Program-made: the position numbers and the translations under genes
Origin: Apostichopus japonicus
Lineage: Eukaryota > Echinodermata > Holothuroidea > Aspidochirotida > Stichopodidae
Length of the DNA stretch: 64,000 nucleotides
Assembly (NCBI RefSeq): GCF_037975245.1
Contig: NC_092562.1
Location: forward strand, 17,433,521 to 17,497,520
Direction: 5' to 3'
The notes under the pieces: model-generated
Told to the model about the DNA's origin: nothing
Seen by the model: only the letters and a program-made list of their open reading frames with translations
The model's database searches: none
Shown here: positions 27,101 to 41,000 of the stretch, one piece after another
Layout of the letters: every line of letters begins with the position of its first letter
Position numbering within the stretch: the stretch's first letter is position 1

Positions 27101-30100
27101 GACTCTCTTTTGCATCCCTGGTTCGAACCCCGGGTGATGACGTCTTTTGCCGATCTTTTACAGCAAGTGCCTACACGGGGAGCTGTAAGTATTAGTTAAT
27201 CCACCTAATATCTCAGTCCAAACAGTGGCGCGATGGCTTGGCGCACTGTACGAGCTGATGATCGAGACTCTCTTTTGCATCCCTGGTTCGAACCCCGGGT
27301 GATGACGTCTTTTGCCGATCTTTTACAGCAAGTGCCTACACGGGGAGCTGTAAGTATTAGTTAATCCACCTAATATCTCAGTCCAAACAGTGGCGCGATG
27401 GCTTGGCGCACTGTACGAGCTGATGATCGAGACTCTCTTTTGCATCCCTGGTTCGAACCCCGGGTGATGACGTCTTTTGCCGATCTTTTACAGCAAGTGC
27501 CTACACGGGGAGCTGTAAGTATTAGTTAATCCACCTAATATCTCAGTCCAAACAGTGGCGCGATGGCTTGGCGCACTGTACGAGCTGATGATCGAGACTC
27601 TCTTTTGCATCCCTGGTTCGAACCCCGGGTGATGACGTCTTTTGCCGATCTTTTACAGCAAGTGCCTACACGGGGAGCTGTAAGTATTAGTTAATCCACC
27701 TAATATCTCAGTCCAAACAGTGGCGCGATGGCTTGGCGCACTGTACGAGCTGATGATCGAGACTCTCTTTTGCATCCCTGGTTCGAACCCCGGGTGATGA
27801 CGTCTTTTGCCGATCTTTTACAGCAAGTGCCTACACGGGGAGCTGTAAGTATTAGTTAATCCACCTAATATCTCAGTCCAAACAGTGGCGCGATGGCTTG
27901 GCGCACTGTACGAGCTGATGATCGAGACTCTCTTTTGCATCCCTGGTTCGAACCCCGGGTGATGACGTCTTTTGCCGATCTTTTACAGCAAGTGCCTACA
28001 CGGGGAGCTGTAAGTATTAGTTAATCCACCTAATATCTCAGTCCAAACAGTGGCGCGATGGCTTGGCGCACTGTACGAGCTGATGATCGAGACTCTCTTT
28101 TGCATCCCTGGTTCGAACCCCGGGTGATGACGTCTTTTGCCGATCTTTTACAGCAAGTGCCTACACGGGGAGCTGTAAGTATTAGTTAATCCACCTAATA
28201 TCTCAGTCCAAACAGTGGCGCGATGGCTTGGCGCACTGTACGAGCTGATGATCGAGACTCTCTTTTGCATCCCTGGTTCGAACCCCGGGTGATGACGTCT
28301 TTTGCCGATCTTTTACAGCAAGTGCCTACACGGGGAGCTGTAAGTATTAGTTAATCCACCTAATATCTCAGTCCAAACAGTGGCGCGATGGCTTGGCGCA
28401 CTGTACGAGCTGATGATCGAGACTCTCTTTTGCATCCCTGGTTCGAACCCCGGGTGATGACGTCTTTTGCCGATCTTTTACAGCAAGTGCCTACACGGGG
28501 AGCTGTAAGTATTAGTTAATCCACCTAATATCTCAGTCCAAACAGTGGCGCGATGGCTTGGCGCACTGTACGAGCTGATGATCGAGACTCTCTTTTGCAT
28601 CCCTGGTTCGAACCCCGGGTGATGACGTCTTTTGCCGATCTTTTACAGCAAGTGCCTACACGGGGAGCTGTAAGTATTAGTTAATCCACCTAATATCTCA
28701 GTCCAAACAGTGGCGCGATGGCTTGGCGCACTGTACGAGCTGATGATCGAGACTCTCTTTTGCATCCCTGGTTCGAACCCCGGGTGATGACGTCTTTTGC
28801 CGATCTTTTACAGCAAGTGCCTACACGGGGAGCTGTAAGTATTAGTTAATCCACCTAATATCTCAGTCCAAACAGTGGCGCGATGGCTTGGCGCACTGTA
28901 CGAGCTGATGATCGAGACTCTCTTTTGCATCCCTGGTTCGAACCCCGGGTGATGACGTCTTTTGCCGATCTTTTACAGCAAGTGCCTACACGGGGAGCTG
29001 TAAGTATTAGTTAATCCACCTAATATCTCAGTCCAAACAGTGGCGCGATGGCTTGGCGCACTGTACGAGCTGATGATCGAGACTCTCTTTTGCATCCCTG
29101 GTTCGAACCCCGGGTGATGACGTCTTTTGCCGATCTTTTACAGCAAGTGCCTACACGGGGAGCTGTAAGTATTAGTTAATCCACCTAATATCTCAGTCCA
29201 AACAGTGGCGCGATGGCTTGGCGCACTGTACGAGCTGATGATCGAGACTCTCTTTTGCATCCCTGGTTCGAACCCCGGGTGATGACGTCTTTTGCCGATC
29301 TTTTACAGCAAGTGCCTACACGGGGAGCTGTAAGTATTAGTTAATCCACCTAATATCTCAGTCCAAACAGTGGCGCGATGGCTTGGCGCACTGTACGAGC
29401 TGATGATCGAGACTCTCTTTTGCATCCCTGGTTCGAACCCCGGGTGATGACGTCTTTTGCCGATCTTTTACAGCAAGTGCCTACACGGGGAGCTGTAAGT
29501 ATTAGTTAATCCACCTAATATCTCAGTCCAAACAGTGGCGCGATGGCTTGGCGCACTGTACGAGCTGATGATCGAGACTCTCTTTTGCATCCCTGGTTCG
29601 AACCCCGGGTGATGACGTCTTTTGCCGATCTTTTACAGCAAGTGCCTACACGGGGAGCTGTAAGTATTAGTTAATCCACCTAATATCTCAGTCCAAACAG
29701 TGGCGCGATGGCTTGGCGCACTGTACGAGCTGATGATCGAGACTCTCTTTTGCATCCCTGGTTCGAACCCCGGGTGATGACGTCTTTTGCCGATCTTTTA
29801 CAGCAAGTGCCTACACGGGGAGCTGTAAGTATTAGTTAATCCACCTAATATCTCAGTCCAAACAGTGGCGCGATGGCTTGGCGCACTGTACGAGCTGATG
29901 ATCGAGACTCTCTTTTGCATCCCTGGTTCGAACCCCGGGTGATGACGTCTTTTGCCGATCTTTTACAGCAAGTGCCTACACGGGGAGCTGTAAGTATTAG
30001 TTAATCCACCTAATATCTCAGTCCAAACAGTGGCGCGATGGCTTGGCGCACTGTACGAGCTGATGATCGAGACTCTCTTTTGCATCCCTGGTTCGAACCC

Positions 30101-33100
30101 CGGGTGATGACGTCTTTTGCCGATCTTTTACAGCAAGTGCCTACACGGGGAGCTGTAAGTATTAGTTAATCCACCTAATATCTCAGTCCAAACAGTGGCG
30201 CGATGGCTTGGCGCACTGTACGAGCTGATGATCGAGACTCTCTTTTGCATCCCTGGTTCGAACCCCGGGTGATGACGTCTTTTGCCGATCTTTTACAGCA
30301 AGTGCCTACACGGGGAGCTGTAAGTATTAGTTAATCCACCTAATATCTCAGTCCAAACAGTGGCGCGATGGCTTGGCGCACTGTACGAGCTGATGATCGA
30401 GACTCTCTTTTGCATCCCTGGTTCGAACCCCGGGTGATGACGTCTTTTGCCGATCTTTTACAGCAAGTGCCTACACGGGGAGCTGTAAGTATTAGTTAAT
30501 CCACCTAATATCTCAGTCCAAACAGTGGCGCGATGGCTTGGCGCACTGTACGAGCTGATGATCGAGACTCTCTTTTGCATCCCTGGTTCGAACCCCGGGT
30601 GATGACGTCTTTTGCCGATCTTTTACAGCAAGTGCCTACACGGGGAGCTGTAAGTATTAGTTAATCCACCTAATATCTCAGTCCAAACAGTGGCGCGATG
30701 GCTTGGCGCACTGTACGAGCTGATGATCGAGACTCTCTTTTGCATCCCTGGTTCGAACCCCGGGTGATGACGTCTTTTGCCGATCTTTTACAGCAAGTGC
30801 CTACACGGGGAGCTGTAAGTATTAGTTAATCCACCTAATATCTCAGTCCAAACAGTGGCGCGATGGCTTGGCGCACTGTACGAGCTGATGATCGAGACTC
30901 TCTTTTGCATCCCTGGTTCGAACCCCGGGTGATGACGTCTTTTGCCGATCTTTTACAGCAAGTGCCTACACGGGGAGCTGTAAGTATTAGTTAATCCACC
31001 TAATATCTCAGTCCAAACAGTGGCGCGATGGCTTGGCGCACTGTACGAGCTGATGATCGAGACTCTCTTTTGCATCCCTGGTTCGAACCCCGGGTGATGA
31101 CGTCTTTTGCCGATCTTTTACAGCAAGTGCCTACACGGGGAGCTGTAAGTATTAGTTAATCCACCTAATATCTCAGTCCAAACAGTGGCGCGATGGCTTG
31201 GCGCACTGTACGAGCTGATGATCGAGACTCTCTTTTGCATCCCTGGTTCGAACCCCGGGTGATGACGTCTTTTGCCGATCTTTTACAGCAAGTGCCTACA
31301 CGGGGAGCTGTAAGTATTAGTTAATCCACCTAATATCTCAGTCCAAACAGTGGCGCGATGGCTTGGCGCACTGTACGAGCTGATGATCGAGACTCTCTTT
31401 TGCATCCCTGGTTCGAACCCCGGGTGATGACGTCTTTTGCCGATCTTTTACAGCAAGTGCCTACACGGGGAGCTGTAAGTATTAGTTAATCCACCTAATA
31501 TCTCAGTCCAAACAGTGGCGCGATGGCTTGGCGCACTGTACGAGCTGATGATCGAGACTCTCTTTTGCATCCCTGGTTCGAACCCCGGGTGATGACGTCT
31601 TTTGCCGATCTTTTACAGCAAGTGCCTACACGGGGAGCTGTAAGTATTAGTTAATCCACCTAATATCTCAGTCCAAACAGTGGCGCGATGGCTTGGCGCA
31701 CTGTACGAGCTGATGATCGAGACTCTCTTTTGCATCCCTGGTTCGAACCCCGGGTGATGACGTCTTTTGCCGATCTTTTACAGCAAGTGCCTACACGGGG
31801 AGCTGTAAGTATTAGTTAATCCACCTAATATCTCAGTCCAAACAGTGGCGCGATGGCTTGGCGCACTGTACGAGCTGATGATCGAGACTCTCTTTTGCAT
31901 CCCTGGTTCGAACCCCGGGTGATGACGTCTTTTGCCGATCTTTTACAGCAAGTGCCTACACGGGGAGCTGTAAGTATTAGTTAATCCACCTAATATCTCA
32001 GTCCAAACAGTGGCGCGATGGCTTGGCGCACTGTACGAGCTGATGATCGAGACTCTCTTTTGCATCCCTGGTTCGAACCCCGGGTGATGACGTCTTTTGC
32101 CGATCTTTTACAGCAAGTGCCTACACGGGGAGCTGTAAGTATTAGTTAATCCACCTAATATCTCAGTCCAAACAGTGGCGCGATGGCTTGGCGCACTGTA
32201 CGAGCTGATGATCGAGACTCTCTTTTGCATCCCTGGTTCGAACCCCGGGTGATGACGTCTTTTGCCGATCTTTTACAGCAAGTGCCTACACGGGGAGCTG
32301 TAAGTATTAGTTAATCCACCTAATATCTCAGTCCAAACAGTGGCGCGATGGCTTGGCGCACTGTACGAGCTGATGATCGAGACTCTCTTTTGCATCCCTG
32401 GTTCGAACCCCGGGTGATGACGTCTTTTGCCGATCTTTTACAGCAAGTGCCTACACGGGGAGCTGTAAGTATTAGTTAATCCACCTAATATCTCAGTCCA
32501 AACAGTGGCGCGATGGCTTGGCGCACTGTACGAGCTGATGATCGAGACTCTCTTTTGCATCCCTGGTTCGAACCCCGGGTGATGACGTCTTTTGCCGATC
32601 TTTTACAGCAAGTGCCTACACGGGGAGCTGTAAGTATTAGTTAATCCACCTAATATCTCAGTCCAAACAGTGGCGCGATGGCTTGGCGCACTGTACGAGC
32701 TGATGATCGAGACTCTCTTTTGCATCCCTGGTTCGAACCCCGGGTGATGACGTCTTTTGCCGATCTTTTACAGCAAGTGCCTACACGGGGAGCTGTAAGT
32801 ATTAGTTAATCCACCTAATATCTCAGTCCAAACAGTGGCGCGATGGCTTGGCGCACTGTACGAGCTGATGATCGAGACTCTCTTTTGCATCCCTGGTTCG
32901 AACCCCGGGTGATGACGTCTTTTGCCGATCTTTTACAGCAAGTGCCTACACGGGGAGCTGTAAGTATTAGTTAATCCACCTAATATCTCAGTCCAAACAG
33001 TGGCGCGATGGCTTGGCGCACTGTACGAGCTGATGATCGAGACTCTCTTTTGCATCCCTGGTTCGAACCCCGGGTGATGACGTCTTTTGCCGATCTTTTA

Positions 33101-36100
33101 CAGCAAGTGCCTACACGGGGAGCTGTAAGTATTAGTTAATCCACCTAATATCTCAGTCCAAACAGTGGCGCGATGGCTTGGCGCACTGTACGAGCTGATG
33201 ATCGAGACTCTCTTTTGCATCCCTGGTTCGAACCCCGGGTGATGACGTCTTTTGCCGATCTTTTACAGCAAGTGCCTACACGGGGAGCTGTAAGTATTAG
33301 TTAATCCACCTAATATCTCAGTCCAAACAGTGGCGCGATGGCTTGGCGCACTGTACGAGCTGATGATCGAGACTCTCTTTTGCATCCCTGGTTCGAACCC
33401 CGGGTGATGACGTCTTTTGCCGATCTTTTACAGCAAGTGCCTACACGGGGAGCTGTAAGTATTAGTTAATCCACCTAATATCTCAGTCCAAACAGTGGCG
33501 CGATGGCTTGGCGCACTGTACGAGCTGATGATCGAGACTCTCTTTTGCATCCCTGGTTCGAACCCCGGGTGATGACGTCTTTTGCCGATCTTTTACAGCA
33601 AGTGCCTACACGGGGAGCTGTAAGTATTAGTTAATCCACCTAATATCTCAGTCCAAACAGTGGCGCGATGGCTTGGCGCACTGTACGAGCTGATGATCGA
33701 GACTCTCTTTTGCATCCCTGGTTCGAACCCCGGGTGATGACGTCTTTTGCCGATCTTTTACAGCAAGTGCCTACACGGGGAGCTGTAAGTATTAGTTAAT
33801 CCACCTAATATCTCAGTCCAAACAGTGGCGCGATGGCTTGGCGCACTGTACGAGCTGATGATCGAGACTCTCTTTTGCATCCCTGGTTCGAACCCCGGGT
33901 GATGACGTCTTTTGCCGATCTTTTACAGCAAGTGCCTACACGGGGAGCTGTAAGTATTAGTTAATCCACCTAATATCTCAGTCCAAACAGTGGCGCGATG
34001 GCTTGGCGCACTGTACGAGCTGATGATCGAGACTCTCTTTTGCATCCCTGGTTCGAACCCCGGGTGATGACGTCTTTTGCCGATCTTTTACAGCAAGTGC
34101 CTACACGGGGAGCTGTAAGTATTAGTTAATCCACCTAATATCTCAGTCCAAACAGTGGCGCGATGGCTTGGCGCACTGTACGAGCTGATGATCGAGACTC
34201 TCTTTTGCATCCCTGGTTCGAACCCCGGGTGATGACGTCTTTTGCCGATCTTTTACAGCAAGTGCCTACACGGGGAGCTGTAAGTATTAGTTAATCCACC
34301 TAATATCTCAGTCCAAACAGTGGCGCGATGGCTTGGCGCACTGTACGAGCTGATGATCGAGACTCTCTTTTGCATCCCTGGTTCGAACCCCGGGTGATGA
34401 CGTCTTTTGCCGATCTTTTACAGCAAGTGCCTACACGGGGAGCTGTAAGTATTAGTTAATCCACCTAATATCTCAGTCCAAACAGTGGCGCGATGGCTTG
34501 GCGCACTGTACGAGCTGATGATCGAGACTCTCTTTTGCATCCCTGGTTCGAACCCCGGGTGATGACGTCTTTTGCCGATCTTTTACAGCAAGTGCCTACA
34601 CGGGGAGCTGTAAGTATTAGTTAATCCACCTAATATCTCAGTCCAAACAGTGGCGCGATGGCTTGGCGCACTGTACGAGCTGATGATCGAGACTCTCTTT
34701 TGCATCCCTGGTTCGAACCCCGGGTGATGACGTCTTTTGCCGATCTTTTACAGCAAGTGCCTACACGGGGAGCTGTAAGTATTAGTTAATCCACCTAATA
34801 TCTCAGTCCAAACAGTGGCGCGATGGCTTGGCGCACTGTACGAGCTGATGATCGAGACTCTCTTTTGCATCCCTGGTTCGAACCCCGGGTGATGACGTCT
34901 TTTGCCGATCTTTTACAGCAAGTGCCTACACGGGGAGCTGTAAGTATTAGTTAATCCACCTAATATCTCAGTCCAAACAGTGGCGCGATGGCTTGGCGCA
35001 CTGTACGAGCTGATGATCGAGACTCTCTTTTGCATCCCTGGTTCGAACCCCGGGTGATGACGTCTTTTGCCGATCTTTTACAGCAAGTGCCTACACGGGG
35101 AGCTGTAAGTATTAGTTAATCCACCTAATATCTCAGTCCAAACAGTGGCGCGATGGCTTGGCGCACTGTACGAGCTGATGATCGAGACTCTCTTTTGCAT
35201 CCCTGGTTCGAACCCCGGGTGATGACGTCTTTTGCCGATCTTTTACAGCAAGTGCCTACACGGGGAGCTGTAAGTATTAGTTAATCCACCTAATATCTCA
35301 GTCCAAACAGTGGCGCGATGGCTTGGCGCACTGTACGAGCTGATGATCGAGACTCTCTTTTGCATCCCTGGTTCGAACCCCGGGTGATGACGTCTTTTGC
35401 CGATCTTTTACAGCAAGTGCCTACACGGGGAGCTGTAAGTATTAGTTAATCCACCTAATATCTCAGTCCAAACAGTGGCGCGATGGCTTGGCGCACTGTA
35501 CGAGCTGATGATCGAGACTCTCTTTTGCATCCCTGGTTCGAACCCCGGGTGATGACGTCTTTTGCCGATCTTTTACAGCAAGTGCCTACACGGGGAGCTG
35601 TAAGTATTAGTTAATCCACCTAATATCTCAGTCCAAACAGTGGCGCGATGGCTTGGCGCACTGTACGAGCTGATGATCGAGACTCTCTTTTGCATCCCTG
35701 GTTCGAACCCCGGGTGATGACGTCTTTTGCCGATCTTTTACAGCAAGTGCCTACACGGGGAGCTGTAAGTATTAGTTAATCCACCTAATATCTCAGTCCA
35801 AACAGTGGCGCGATGGCTTGGCGCACTGTACGAGCTGATGATCGAGACTCTCTTTTGCATCCCTGGTTCGAACCCCGGGTGATGACGTCTTTTGCCGATC
35901 TTTTACAGCAAGTGCCTACACGGGGAGCTGTAAGTATTAGTTAATCCACCTAATATCTCAGTCCAAACAGTGGCGCGATGGCTTGGCGCACTGTACGAGC
36001 TGATGATCGAGACTCTCTTTTGCATCCCTGGTTCGAACCCCGGGTGATGACGTCTTTTGCCGATCTTTTACAGCAAGTGCCTACACGGGGAGCTGTAAGT

Positions 36101-37923
36101 ATTAGTTAATCCACCTAATATCTCAGTCCAAACAGTGGCGCGATGGCTTGGCGCACTGTACGAGCTGATGATCGAGACTCTCTTTTGCATCCCTGGTTCG
36201 AACCCCGGGTGATGACGTCTTTTGCCGATCTTTTACAGCAAGTGCCTACACGGGGAGCTGTAAGTATTAGTTAATCCACCTAATATCTCAGTCCAAACAG
36301 TGGCGCGATGGCTTGGCGCACTGTACGAGCTGATGATCGAGACTCTCTTTTGCATCCCTGGTTCGAACCCCGGGTGATGACGTCTTTTGCCGATCTTTTA
36401 CAGCAAGTGCCTACACGGGGAGCTGTAAGTATTAGTTAATCCACCTAATATCTCAGTCCAAACAGTGGCGCGATGGCTTGGCGCACTGTACGAGCTGATG
36501 ATCGAGACTCTCTTTTGCATCCCTGGTTCGAACCCCGGGTGATGACGTCTTTTGCCGATCTTTTACAGCAAGTGCCTACACGGGGAGCTGTAAGTATTAG
36601 TTAATCCACCTAATATCTCAGTCCAAACAGTGGCGCGATGGCTTGGCGCACTGTACGAGCTGATGATCGAGACTCTCTTTTGCATCCCTGGTTCGAACCC
36701 CGGGTGATGACGTCTTTTGCCGATCTTTTACAGCAAGTGCCTACACGGGGAGCTGTAAGTATTAGTTAATCCACCTAATATCTCAGTCCAAACAGTGGCG
36801 CGATGGCTTGGCGCACTGTACGAGCTGATGATCGAGACTCTCTTTTGCATCCCTGGTTCGAACCCCGGGTGATGACGTCTTTTGCCGATCTTTTACAGCA
36901 AGTGCCTACACGGGGAGCTGTAAGTATTAGTTAATCCACCTAATATCTCAGTCCAAACAGTGGCGCGATGGCTTGGCGCACTGTACGAGCTGATGATCGA
37001 GACTCTCTTTTGCATCCCTGGTTCGAACCCCGGGTGATGACGTCTTTTGCCGATCTTTTACAGCAAGTGCCTACACGGGGAGCTGTAAGTATTAGTTAAT
37101 CCACCTAATATCTCAGTCCAAACAGTGGCGCGATGGCTTGGCGCACTGTACGAGCTGATGATCGAGACTCTCTTTTGCATCCCTGGTTCGAACCCCGGGT
37201 GATGACGTCTTTTGCCGATCTTTTACAGCAAGTGCCTACACGGGGAGCTGTAAGTATTAGTTAATCCACCTAATATCTCAGTCCAAACAGTGGCGCGATG
37301 GCTTGGCGCACTGTACGAGCTGATGATCGAGACTCTCTTTTGCATCCCTGGTTCGAACCCCGGGTGATGACGTCTTTTGCCGATCTTTTACAGCAAGTGC
37401 CTACACGGGGAGCTGTAAGTATTAGTTAATCCACCTAATATCTCAGTCCAAACAGTGGCGCGATGGCTTGGCGCACTGTACGAGCTGATGATCGAGACTC
37501 TCTTTTGCATCCCTGGTTCGAACCCCGGGTGATGACGTCTTTTGCCGATCTTTTACAGCAAGTGCCTACACGGGGAGCTGTAAGTATTAGTTAATCCACC
37601 TAATATCTCAGTCCAAACAGTGGCGCGATGGCTTGGCGCACTGTACGAGCTGATGATCGAGACTCTCTTTTGCATCCCTGGTTCGAACCCCGGGTGATGA
37701 CGTCTTTTGCCGATCTTTTACAGCAAGTGCCTACACGGGGAGCTGTAAGTATTAGTTAATCCACCTAATATCTCAGTCCAAACAGTGGCGCGATGGCTTG
37801 GCGCACTGTACGAGCTGATGATCGAGACTCTCTTTTGCATCCCTGGTTCGAACCCCGGGTGATGACGTCTTTTGCCGATCTTTTACAGCAAGTGCCTACA
37901 CGGGGAGCTGTAAGTATTAGTTA
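21193..37923 (+). repeat. Satellite block C, about 101 near-perfect copies
   Basis: Register is exact: AGCTGTAAGT at 21241 recurs at 37741, which is 100 units later. The only differences I see are two substitutions in one copy, T to A at 23524 and A to T at 23535. The block ends at the second 100-N gap without decay. No other element lies inside it. Confidence 0.94.
23481..23645 (+). repeat. Single variant monomer with two transversions
   Basis: This 165-bp span contains the only departures from consensus in the 16.7 kb between 21193 and 37923: T to A at 23524 (CGATC becomes CGAAC) and A to T at 23535 (CAAGT becomes CTAGT). Unlike the indel patches, both are substitutions and leave the length at 165. 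The tRNA-like arms and the TTACAGC hairpin arm are unaffected. It may be a genuine variant copy and could serve as a landmark in an otherwise uniform array. Confidence 0.7.
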
Positions 37924-38023
37924 NNNNNNNNNNNNNNNNNNNNNNNNNNNNNNNNNNNNNNNNNNNNNNNNNNNNNNNNNNNNNNNNNNNNNNNNNNNNN
38001 NNNNNNNNNNNNNNNNNNNNNNN
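37924..38023. other. Assembly gap, 100 N, same orientation on both sides
   Basis: Exactly 100 ambiguous bases. The left side stops after ATTAGTTA and the right side resumes at TTGCCGATC. By the consensus, 113 bases (plus any multiple of 165) separate those two points, so 100 N does not keep the register and is probably a nominal gap size. Many whole units could be missing. Confidence 0.97.
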
Positions 38024-41000
38024 TTGCCGATCTTTTACAGCATGTGCCGACACGGGGAGGCTGTAAGGTATTAGTTAATACACCTAATATCTCAGTCCAA
38101 ACAGTGGCGCGATGGCTTGGTTGGCGCACTGTACGAGACTGATGATCGAGACTCTCTCTTTTGCACTCCTGGTTCGGAAACCACGGGTGATGACGTCTTT
38201 TGCCGATCTTTTACAGCAAGTGCCTACACGGGGAGCTGTAAGTATTAGTTAATCCACCTAATATCTCAGTCCAAACAGTGGCGCGATGGCTTGGCGCACT
38301 GTACGAGCTGATGATCGAGACTCTCTTTTGCATCCCTGGTTCGAACCCCGGGTGATGACGTCTTTTGCCGATCTTTTACAGCAAGTGCCTACACGGGGAG
38401 CTGTAAGTATTAGTTAATCCACCTAATATCTCAGTCCAAACAGTGGCGCGATGGCTTGGCGCACTGTACGAGCTGATGATCGAGACTCTCTTTTGCATCC
38501 CTGGTTCGAACCCCGGGTGATGACGTCTTTTGCCGATCTTTTACAGCAAGTGCCTACACGGGGGAGCTGTAAGTATTAGTTAATCCACCTAATATCTCAG
38601 TCCAAACAGTGGCGCGATGGCTTGGCGCACTGTACGAGCTGATGATCGAGACTCTCTTTTGCATCCTGGTTCGAACCCCGGGTGATGACGTCTTTTGCCG
38701 ATCTTTTACAGCAAGTGCCTACACGGGGAGCTGTAAGTATTAGTTATCCACCTAATATCTCAGTCCAAACAGTGGCGCGATGGCTTGGCGCACTGTACGA
38801 GCTGATGATCGAGACTCTCTTTGCATCCCTGGTTCGAACCCCGGGTGATGACGTCTTTTGCCGATCTTTTTACAGCAAGTGCCTACACGGGAGCTGTAAG
38901 TATTAGTTAATCCACCTAATATCTCAGTCCAAACAGTGGCGCGATGGCTTGGCGCACTGTACGAGCTGATGATCGAGACTCTCTTTTGCATCCCTGGTTC
39001 GAACCCCGGTGATGACGTCTTTTGCGATCTTTTACAGCAAGTGCCTACACGGGAGCTGTAAGTATTAGTTAATCCACCTAATATCTCAGTCCAAACAGTG
39101 GCGCGATGGCTTGGCGCACTGTACGAGCTGATGATCGAGACTCTCTTTTGCATCCCTGGTTCGAACCCCGGGTGATGACGTCTTTTGCCGATCTTTTACA
39201 GCAAGTGCCTACACGGGGAGCTGTAAGTATTAGTTAATCCACCTAATATCTCAGTCCAAACAGTGGCGCGATGGCTTGGCGCACTGTACGAGCTGGATGA
39301 TCGAGACTCTCTTTTGCATCCCTGGTTCGAACCCCGGGTGATGACGTCTTTTGCCGATCTTTACAGCAAGTGCCTACACGGGGAGCTGTAAGTATTAGTT
39401 AATCCACCTAATATCTCAGTCCAAACAGTGGCGCGATGGCTTGGCGCACTGTACGAGCTGATGATCGAGACTCTCTTTTGCATCCCTGGTTCGAACCCCG
39501 GTGATGACGTCTTTTGCCGATCTTTTACAGCAAGTGCCTACACGGGGAGCTGTAAGTATTAGTTAATCCACCTAATATCTCAGTCCAAACAGTGGCGCGA
39601 TGGCTTGGCGCACTGTACGAGCTGATGATCGAGACTCTCTTTTGCATCCCTGGTTCGAACCCCGGGTGATGACGTCTTTTGCCGATCTTTTACAGCAAGT
39701 GCCTACACGGGGAGCTGTAAGTATTAGTTAATCCACCTAATATCTCAGTCCAAACAGTGGCGCGATGGCTTGGCGCACTGTACGAGCTGATGATCGAGAC
39801 TCCTCTTTTGCATCCCTGGTTCGAACCCCGGGTGATGACGTCTTTTGCCGATCTTTTACAGCAAGTGCCTACACGGGGAGCTGTAAGTATTAGTTAATCC
39901 ACCTAATATCTCAGTCCAAACAGTGGCGCGATGGCTTGGCGCACTGTACGAGCTGATGATCGAGACTCTCTTTTGCATCCTGGTTCGAACCCCGGGTGAT
40001 GACGTCTTTTGCCGATCTTTTACAGCAAGTGCCTACACGGGGAGCTGTAAGTATTAGTTAATCCACCTAATATCTCAGTCCAAACAGTGGCGCGATGCTT
40101 GCGCACTGTACGAGCTGATGATCGAGACTCTCTTTTGCATCCCTGGTTCGAACCCCGGGTGATGACGTCTTTTGCCGATCTTTTACAGCAAGTGCCTACA
40201 CGGGGAGCTGTAAGTATTAGTTAATCCACCTAATATCTCAGTCCAAACAGTGGCGCGATGGCTTGGCGCACTGTACGAGCTGATGATCGAGACTCTCTTT
40301 TGCATCCCTGGTTCGAACCCCGGGTGATGACGTCTTTTGCCGATCTTTTACAGCAAGTGCCTACACGGGGAGCTGTAAGTATTAGTTAATCCACCTAATA
40401 TCTCAGTCCAAACAGTGGCGCGATGGCTTGGCGCACTGTACGAGCTGATGATCGAGACTCTCTTTTGCATCCCCTGGTTCGAACCCCGGGTGATGACGTC
40501 TTTTGCCGGATCTTTACAGCAAGTGCCTACACGGGGAGCTGTAAGTATTAGTTAATCCACCTAATATCTCAGTCCAAACAGTGGCGCGATGGCTTGGCGC
40601 ACTGTACGAGCTGATGATCGAGACTCTCTTTTGCATCCCTGGTTCGAACCCCGGGTGATGACGTCTTTTGCCGATCTTTTACAGCAAGTGCCTACACGGG
40701 GAGCTGTAAGTATTAGTTAATCCACCTAATATCTCAGTCCAAACAGTGGCGCGATGGGGCTTGGCGCACTGTACGAGCTGATGATCGAGACTCTCTTTGC
40801 ATCCCTGGTTCGAAACCCCGGGTGATGACGTCTTTGCCGATCTTTTACAGCAAGTGCCTACACGGGGAGCTGTAAGTATTAGTTAATCCACCTAATATCT
40901 CAGTCCAAACAGTGGCGCGATGGCTTGGCGCACTGTACGAGCTGATGATCGAGACTCTCTTTTGCATCCCTGGTTCGAACCCCGGGGTGATGACGTCTTT

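Noticed and set aside
37793-38129. Open frames of 93 codons (+) and 70 codons (-) spanning the second N gap
   Set aside because: About a third to a half of each is N, and the remainder is the same satellite.
38682-39153. Open frames of 74 codons (+, 38682-38906) and 133 codons (-, 38752-39153)
   Set aside because: The longest frames in the window lie in the densest indel block. The 133-codon frame is a little over two consecutive readings of the monomer fused by frameshifts, not a conserved gene.
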